A DNA stretch of 64,000 nt from Nipponacmea schrenckii. Lineage: Eukaryota > Mollusca > Gastropoda > Lottiidae. Shown here piece after piece: positions 56,901 to 64,000 of the stretch. The stretch lies in assembly GCA_030562195.1 (NCBI GenBank), contig CM060199.1, positions 30,152,338 to 30,216,337 of the forward strand, in the 5' to 3' direction. Below the pieces are notes generated by a model. It worked only from the letters and a program-made list of their open reading frames with translations, had not been told where the DNA came from and searched no databases. How positions within the stretch are numbered: position 1 is the first letter of the stretch; each line of letters opens with the position of its first letter. The position numbers were made by a program, and so were the translations under genes.

Positions 56901-59900
56901 ATTAGAGTCCAACACCAGACTAAATCACTCGAATGATGTAAAGGGTTATGAAATTTTCCGCTGTAGAAAAGTATTTAGACTAGGTCACACCTTTAAAATG
57001 TCTCCTAATTATTTTCGTGTACTGATTCTGGTATCTAGGTCAGCCATGTTCTCGTTTGTGTCAGACAGATCTTCATGTTCTCGTATCTGTCAGACGGATC
57101 GGAACTGATAGAAATCAACCACTATAATACATAATATAATATTTACCAGATTTGAGCATCAAAGTTGTCAGATGTGTGATGTTCAATAAATCGCATTATT
57201 CCAGTTTCTAATTCTTTATAATTAGTGTTTTCATTCATAAACACTTCAAAACCATCAGTAGATTTCCTGAAATTGGGAGCAAATTTTTATACTAGATTCA
57301 ATCATGACGAAAAATATCAATAACATGGGGATCAAAGGAAATGATTAATTTAGCAGACAAGACATCCAATTCATCACAGTCCCCCACCCCCCTCAATCAC
57401 CCCCACCCCCTCTCAACATTGGCTTTCTATAATATGACATTGTGAACAATTCGTCTCCTTAATTCAGAATCTAGCCTACTTCATTTAGTATGTTGGTGGC
57501 AATTTATTTTCATTTACCTTACTGTATTGAATTTTTTTTTTTTTTGATATTGAATTGCAGGCCTATCATCATTTTCATAAATCCTTAATATTATATCTTT
57601 GTAAGTAGGAATTGCAAGAAGGAGAATATTGTATATATATTTTGTTGACATTCCTTTCAGATGCTCATGATGAATCAGTACTACCAGATTCTTTTCTTTT
57701 TTATTTCTATTTATTTGATAATTTTTTATTTACTAACTGAGCTAACAGCACTTTCAAATATACAGTTCTAATTCTATGACCTAGGCCAGTGCTTTTTGTG
57801 AGAATACTATTCTCATATCACCTTAACACTTTACTAACTAGCTCTCAATACGACATCTTGTTAACATAATAATTAAAGTAAGGATGATCTATAATCTTAC
57901 CAAGAATTAAGAGTTGGATCTATCTTTATCCAATTTATCATATTACAAGTTAACGTTGTTACATGCTGAACCTTAGAAAATAATGTTAATGCATGCTGAT
58001 TATAAAATGTTCAGGGAAAGAAAAACAACAGCATGATGCTTTTAACAGAATAAATTTTACACTTTAAAACTACCAGGGAAATCAGACTTCCTTTAAAACT
58101 ACTAAAAGTTTGGTTAAAGGATTGAAAAGATTTCTATGTATAGGAAATGACTTTCAAAACATCTTTTCAAGGTAAAATATCCCCATGAACCCCTACATGG
58201 GAGCCTTGTGGCCCCTTGATCTATTCCATTTCTCCCAATTTTTTTGTTCTTGTCTACGATCCCATCGTAACTACAACATGTGTGTTTGAAACATGTCTCA
58301 ATAACTGCGTTTCCACTGAGAATTGTTAAGTTAAGCTAGCTTTAAAGCCAGCTTTGTTGCCAAACACTCTGTATTTCCACTTAGTCTATCTGGTTCCCAA
58401 ACCACTTATTCCCAATCAAAAAGTTGCACATTATAATTGACATCTCTTGATGTACAAGACTACCCATCTTACACATGCATCCTTTAAACTAGTACTTTTC
58501 TCTTGCTTTTTGCCTTTCCACTGTGTTTAACAGCAGATAAATTGCCAAAAAAGAAAAGTGAGGTTTTCGGTTCCCAAACTGTAACAATTGAGCAATTTAA
58601 CAAGTGGAAACACACAAAAGGTAGTTTAAAGCCAGCTTTTTGTCCCAAATGAATATAACAGCCATATCAAAACAGATGTTTTAGAAAATAGAGATAAACT
58701 TTTTAGCAAGAAAACCATGTAATCCTACCAATGAATAAAAAGTCTGCAGGCTTTATTGATATTATGCCTACCTTTTTCTTGAGTAAGGCTATAGGATGAT
58801 ACTGAGATTCATATTTCTCCATTGTATCTTTAAACTTAGTAACATATTCTGGAACTTTATGCTAAAAAGGGGAAATTAACAGAAGTTTAACTGTGCATAT
58901 TATAAAATGTGTACTGCACCAAGGCCAGTTAAACTTGTCGTAAATTCACATAACTTACCTGATTTGAAACTTTAATTTCTTAATCTTAACGGCATTTGTG
59001 AAATCTTACATGAACAATAAACAGGATTATTCAAAGGGATTGTATAGAGGTTTTATAAAATTGTTATTTGACATGGGTCACTTGTCAATTTGCAGCATTC
59101 CAATATTCAATCAACAACTCATAACAATATAAGAAAATCTCATTACAATCACTTTAAACTTTATTTATTTGAAAATTGAATGAACAATTTACATTGAAAT
59201 CAATTTGGAATAATAAATCATTTTATAAAACTTGTGTAGTAAGAAAAATAGTAAGATATGAATAAGCAATTACCTTGTCTTTATATTGAAATTCAAATAT
59301 CAAATATATCATAATATACCAAGTTTTAGCCATCCAGTCTTTAGATACATCTGATAAGTCTGTTTCACCATGACTTAATCTGTCTCTTAATCTAGGTCCT
59401 TCAGGATACACTAATACATCATATAATAAATCCTGCAATAAAAGCAAAGATACATCAAAATATCATACAATAAATCCTGATATATAAGTCACGATACATC
59501 AAAATATCATATAATAAATCCTGATATAGAAGTCACGATACATCAAAATATCATATAATAAATCCTGATATATAAGTCACGATACATCAATACATCCTAT
59601 AATAATCCTGATATTAATAGTTACAATACATCTAATACATCCATATAATAAATCCTGCATATAATAAGTAAAGAATACATCAAAACATCTATAATAATCC
59701 TGATATATAAGTTACAATACATCAATACATCCATATAATAAATCATATATAGTAAGTTACGATACATCAAAATAATCATTATAATAAATCCTGATATATA
59801 AGTCAAGATACATCAATACATCCTATAATAATCCTGATATATACATGTAAATTACAATACATCAAAACATCTTATAATAATCCTAATATATAAATTAAAA

Positions 59901-62900
59901 TACATCAAAACATCCTATAATAATCCTTATGTATAAGTTTAAATATATCAAAACATCTTATAATAATCCTGATATATAAGTTAAAATACATCAATACATC
60001 CTATAATAATAGAATATAATAATAGTGTTCCCAGGAGTTGGATATGGCTGCAAAGGGCCTTTTCATTAGGATCTGAGAGATTCATAGAGGGATTAGTGAG
60101 ATAACTAACTGAAGAGTAGGTATCCCTCTTACCAATGAAAAGACATAACATCTGATCATTAAACTAAACTATTACAGTTTTCTTTACAAGAGTCTTTTCA
60201 TTGGTTAGAGGGATACCTACTCTTTAGCCTGTAATAAATTCTGATGACTGCTATAATTCTATCACTATTCTGAAATATAAGTTATGATACATCTATACAT
60301 CATATAATACTGAGATTATTTTTAGCCAACCGATTTGTTTTGTGCATACCTTTGTCATTTGTTATTCCTTCCGTAGAGTGCTCATAGCTAATAACATTGA
60401 TTCATGACCATCACTTGATAAATCCAAAAAACAAGGAATTAAAAACAAAACCTTACCATACATGGTTCTCCAATTATCTTTACCAGTTTATTGTCTTCTT
60501 CTGATGTTATATATTTACACAATATCTGAAATTAATTAATTATTTAATCAGGCAATGATAATATTATTACCGTGATGAGATGTTACTGGCTATATTAACA
60601 CAAGTATAATGATATCTTAATGATTTATGGTAAAAGGTTCAGATACCGGTAGTTCCCATGAAAATTATAAAAACATCTGTAAAATTGGGTATCACATAGT
60701 AGGTCAAAATGTAAAAGCAGTAGAAACACGAAAACATCTGTATGTAGATTACACATGTATGACAAGGCCCTGTCTGCAAGCTCATCATGGGTCAAACCCT
60801 TGACAATTCATGACCACTTTATTCCAATTAAATGAAAACAAAGATTCCATGCAGCAGCTTAAAAATTCTATTATAATACTCTTCTATTTTGCAAAAAAGT
60901 CTAAAAAGTTACCTCTTCAAATGTCGTGTAAAAGCTTGTTGACTATAAAAAAAAAATTTAAGACAGTTTTAAGGGGATGGAATCATGTAATTTAATACAA
61001 AATCCAATGTTTAATTCCACTATTTCAACAAGTCTAATGTGAACATGTAGTTCTGACATTCTTTTAAAATTTTTAAATTATGTCTACCAGAAAATATCAT
61101 TGAAAACGGCAATAAAAAATAATAATACTTATTTCAATTAATGCATTTTCCACATTAACAAACAGTCACACAATGAAATAACGCTAGAAAAGAACATACC
61201 TCAGCAGTTAAAACTCTATATTGGCAATTATTTGCTTCAGCAAAAACACATCTTAAACTGTGTTCTAATAATGGCCATAATAAACACAGACTGTAGCCAT
61301 ATCTAAATCATAAATTATTTGATATTTAATTGCTGGCAAACAATTTGATATAAATATTATCTGCTGACACACAATTTAATAATAACATTATCTGCTGACA
61401 AACAATATCAAATGATGCTGATCAACAATTTGATATTAATATTATCTGCTGACAAACAAATTTAATCTCAAAATGATGGTGATCAACCATTTGATATTAA
61501 TATTATCTGCTGACAAACAGATTGATAAAGATGGTCTGCTGACAAACAATTTGGTATAGAAATGATCTGCTGACAAACACTTTGATCTGATGAAAAACAA
61601 TTTGATATATAAATGATCTGCTGACAAACAATTTGATTTTAAGATATTAGCTGACAAATAATTTGATAACAATTAAGATGATCAGCTGACAAAACCTTTG
61701 AACACAATAAGATATAAGAACACAGTTTATGGTCTGGAAGTTTGGAAGGGACTGAGAAGGAAGTTGAGAAAGAAATTTTGTTGATTTACCTTTGTCTTTC
61801 ATAATAAAATAAAGCCTGTTTAAAATATGGCATCATGCAGTGTGGTATAAATATAATATCTTCTCCAATCAGACAATTCAAACATTCATATATCTGTTTG
61901 GAATCTAAAGGAAATAAATCACTCAAAACATTAAAATAATTACAACATTTAGTTGAGATCCTTGGACAAACCAGATAGTATGAGGAAACTATCACATTCA
62001 AACATCATTATTAGAAGGAAAAATTCATATGCTTAATTCTCATTCAAAAGACAAATAGGTGTACAGAAGTTGAAAAGTATTTAACATAATTATAAAATAA
62101 TCAAGCAGTATTAACCATGTCCATGAAATTTTCACCCATTGACAAGATATGTGAACTAAATCAAGACTGTCCAAAAACAAGATAGCCATAGACTTATACA
62201 TTTGATTTCAACAAAACTATATCTATGGCACCTTTAAACAGGTATAATTAAAACAATCTTCAAGTTTAAAATAATACATACGTATAACACTTGACACATA
62301 AAGCCAATAATTTCAAGAGTAATAATTCGTTGACAATTTAGTAGGCCTAATTTAGAAATTTGTCACAAAAATCAAGTGAGAAATATTGACTGAAAATGAT
62401 GCTGTCAGATCTTAATTTTCAATTACTATTGAACACACCACTATATAACATGACTACCACATGGTGAAGTGCATGTTCCTAAAGCAACGTTTGGATATAT
62501 ACATGAACTAACCGTTTTTTACTTGACTTGGTAGACTCGATTACTGATATCCCAGAATAAAAGTGTAACTAAAGATCTTACGTCTGGTCAATCAAATATT
62601 TTCTCGCGATAGTTTGTTATAAAGAATCTAATTGGTAGAAGAGTAAACTCTTGACCAATCAAAATTAATGATGGGAATCTGGGATTGTGAAAGTAACGGT
62701 TGTTTCTTATATATATCCAAACATTGCTTTGAGAACATGGGTGAAGTGTGAAATCAGCAAATATATGCATAAAAGAGGGAGAATGGTAAAACAATTTGAT
62801 AAGAATGTTAAGAAAATTACTTACTAGCTGATATTACATGTACATCTTGAGGTAGATTTATTGGTGGTCTATGTGGAATGACCTCTGGTTTAACATTTTT

Positions 62901-63930
62901 ATACTTGAGAATTTCACCAATACTGGGTATAAGTACCATTATAAAATAGATATACCTTGAAAATAAAAGAGAAGAAATTCTATTTAATAAAGGAGTATCT
63001 TTAAATGAAACCTATCTTTTATAATGGACATGCAATTTGAAGTCTCAAATTTGGTCTATAAGAGCACATACCAGTTGGACTTACCAGGTGCCATGACTAA
63101 AGAATATAAGAGGATAAGCGTGTTTCATAATTACCTGGTTTAATAGGTTATTAATTAGTTTATGGATTTATTTGATTAGAGTCAGTTTTTAACACCAGGC
63201 AAGTGCACTGATGAAAGACTGATTTTTGCCCAATATACAAGTTTGTGGGTCATCATAAGAGGTAGTACCTTTGATTGATTTGGGGTATTTTCAATTTAAA
63301 ATGTATCAGAACAACACAAGTCTTCCATAGTTTCATGATTTGTTTCTCCTTATTATTAAAAAAGGTTACATACAAATTACCTTTTAGGCAATTCCCCAGG
63401 TGAAAAAAATCCATGCCATGCAATATTTCTGATATTTAAAGATTTAGGTGAACCAATAATAACCTTCAAAACACTAACCTATGTAGAAAAGATTTTCAGT
63501 CAGTTTTAGGTAAAGATGTTGATTCAAAGTGATAAATAGTTTAGCAAACCCATTAATATCATTATATGCTTGTATTGATTTTCCTGTGATATCAAAATGA
63601 CCGAATAAACACTGGGACAGACACAGTGAATGGACATGAAGGCATATAGTACAGTTTAAAAAAGGAAATTTTTGTAGTTTTAAGACTAACCCAATGAAAT
63701 GGACAAGTCATTGTCTTATCATGGGATAATTTAGAATATTTTAGCCAAAAACATAACAGGATCAACATCAAATTCTGAATTATGAGTGAATAACCATTAT
63801 CTTTTGTGACTTACACAATTAATTGGAAAATTTGACTCACCACTACCGGACCTAGAATATCTTTAAGTTCGTCAGTATTCAATAAATCTCTTAATATTGA
63901 TGGACACTGCTTTCCTTTCATCAAGTAAAG
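53907..63930 (-). CDS. ERMARD: ER membrane-associated RNA degradation protein, 3' fourteen exons (5' end outside window)
   Basis: Exons, 5' to 3': 63841-63930, 63381-63478, 62825-62955, 61790-61904, 61200-61302, 60457-60525, 59274-59432, 58772-58861, 57901-57971, 57147-57266, 56320-56413, 55486-55676, 54704-54808, 53907-54051. They total 1581 nt, 526 aa plus stop. The gene continues beyond 64000; about 140 N-terminal residues are missing compared with human (678 aa). Diagnostic stretches are '[17 protein letters not shown]', '[18 protein letters not shown]', '[18 protein letters not shown]', 'LRSRQRDN' and '[12 protein letters not shown]'. Two R-x4-H motifs (RNIAWH, RDRLSH) match the HEPN-type RNase signature, supporting the proposed RNA-degrading role at the ER. 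Exon 54704-54808 encodes the C-terminal membrane helix '[12 protein letters not shown]'. Confidence 0.94.
55944..56035 (+). mobile_element. Degraded SINE-like repeat, family 2
   Basis: Contains 'ATCAATGCCAGAAGGTTTGG', a decayed centre and 'TTGTGAACCTAATCC', aligning with 24790-24870. It lies in an ERMARD intron. Confidence 0.45.
56165..56265. repeat. Hairpin-forming inverted repeat in ERMARD intron
   Basis: Arms of about 43 and 42 bases (56165-56207, 56224-56265) pair with a few mismatches around a short loop. Each arm contains ACTTCTAGAATATTTA or its complement. It resembles a palindromic MITE. Confidence 0.75.
58306..58625. mobile_element. Possible MITE with GTTTCCACT ends
   Basis: 'TGCGTTTCCACTGAGAATTG' at the left and 'CAAGTGGAAACACAC' at the right are inverted. 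'TTAAAGCCAGCTTT' occurs near both ends in direct orientation. Boundaries and duplication were not resolved. It lies in an ERMARD intron. Confidence 0.35.
59433..60012. repeat. Minisatellite (~44-46 bp, ~12 units) seeded by the 3' splice site of an ERMARD exon
   Basis: The array starts at the acceptor of exon 59274-59432. The exon's first bases plus the acceptor AG (on plus: TACATCATATAATAAATC/CT) recur in every unit as ATCATATAATAAATCCTGAT or a shortened ATAATAATCCTG. Units also carry 'ATATAAGTCACGATACATCA'. Several units keep the minus-strand motif CAG/GATTTATTATATGAT unchanged. A further decayed unit lies near 60268-60305. Confidence 0.9.
60112..60224. repeat. Near-perfect 33-bp inverted repeat in ERMARD intron
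   Basis: Arms 60112-60144 and 60192-60224 pair at 32 of 33 positions around a 47-base loop. The arms contain AGAGTAGGTATCCCTCT and ACCAATGAAAAGAC. Confidence 0.85.
61305..61700. repeat. Minisatellite, ~31-bp unit with longer variants
   Basis: About ten units on 'TCTGCTGACAAACAATTTGA' with AT-rich spacers begin within 30 bp of the acceptor of ERMARD exon 61200-61302. In transcript sense the units read TTTGTCAGCAGAT, so each carries a pyrimidine/AG acceptor-like core. Confidence 0.85.
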
Positions 63931-64000
63931 CTACAAAAAGAATATTTAATTTTATTTTAATATAGATTCAAAATTTCCCTTTAACAATGAAGAAGGTCTG

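Overview
The window is animal nuclear DNA: AT-rich, with long intergenic gaps and intron-rich genes using GT-AG splice sites. Its repeats point to a mollusc, possibly a gastropod. They include tRNA-derived SINEs, elements with long internal tandem repeats that start 'TTGCCAGGCAA...TACGCCCAC' and end 'GTGGGCGTATA', and GATA/GGAT/ATT microsatellites. No bacterial features, CRISPR, rRNA genes or intact stand-alone tRNA genes were seen. Splice sites were placed by eye from GT-AG borders, frame continuity and similarity to known families. The two large gene models both give coding lengths divisible by three.

Layout. 443-2002: repeat element with an internal tandem core. 2791-6168: two secreted, apparently intronless genes sharing a carbohydrate-binding-like beta domain, head to head around a 645-bp intergenic region. 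8979-26784 (minus): a complete 30-coding-exon CFAP61 gene (1221 aa), a radial-spoke/axoneme protein. Its introns hold SINEs, a TTAA-flanked inverted-repeat transposon, a near-perfect hairpin and several minisatellites. 28050-29403: a second internally repeated element, then a non-LTR retrotransposon relic and microsatellites. 32832-33365: an intronless orphan gene (177 aa). 34937-44510: mostly repeats, namely two more internally repeated elements, a 472-bp TTAA element, compound microsatellites, and a minisatellite interrupted by a SINE and a Harbinger-like element. 45819-46856: a two-exon gene for a 284-aa acidic, probably nuclear protein behind a TATA/E-box/CCAAT promoter. 46857-53033: no convincing gene. 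53034-53531 (minus): TMEM242, a mitochondrial ATP-synthase assembly factor. 53907-63930 (minus): the 3' fourteen exons of ERMARD, which runs off the right edge.

The genes do not form one pathway. ERMARD and TMEM242 are adjacent in tandem (375 bp apart) and both map to human 6q, which may be old linkage. The most unusual signal is that two intronic minisatellites, one in CFAP61 and one in ERMARD, start exactly at a 3' splice site. Their units are recognisable copies of the splice acceptor plus the first bases of the adjoining coding exon, giving arrays of decayed decoy acceptors next to the real ones.
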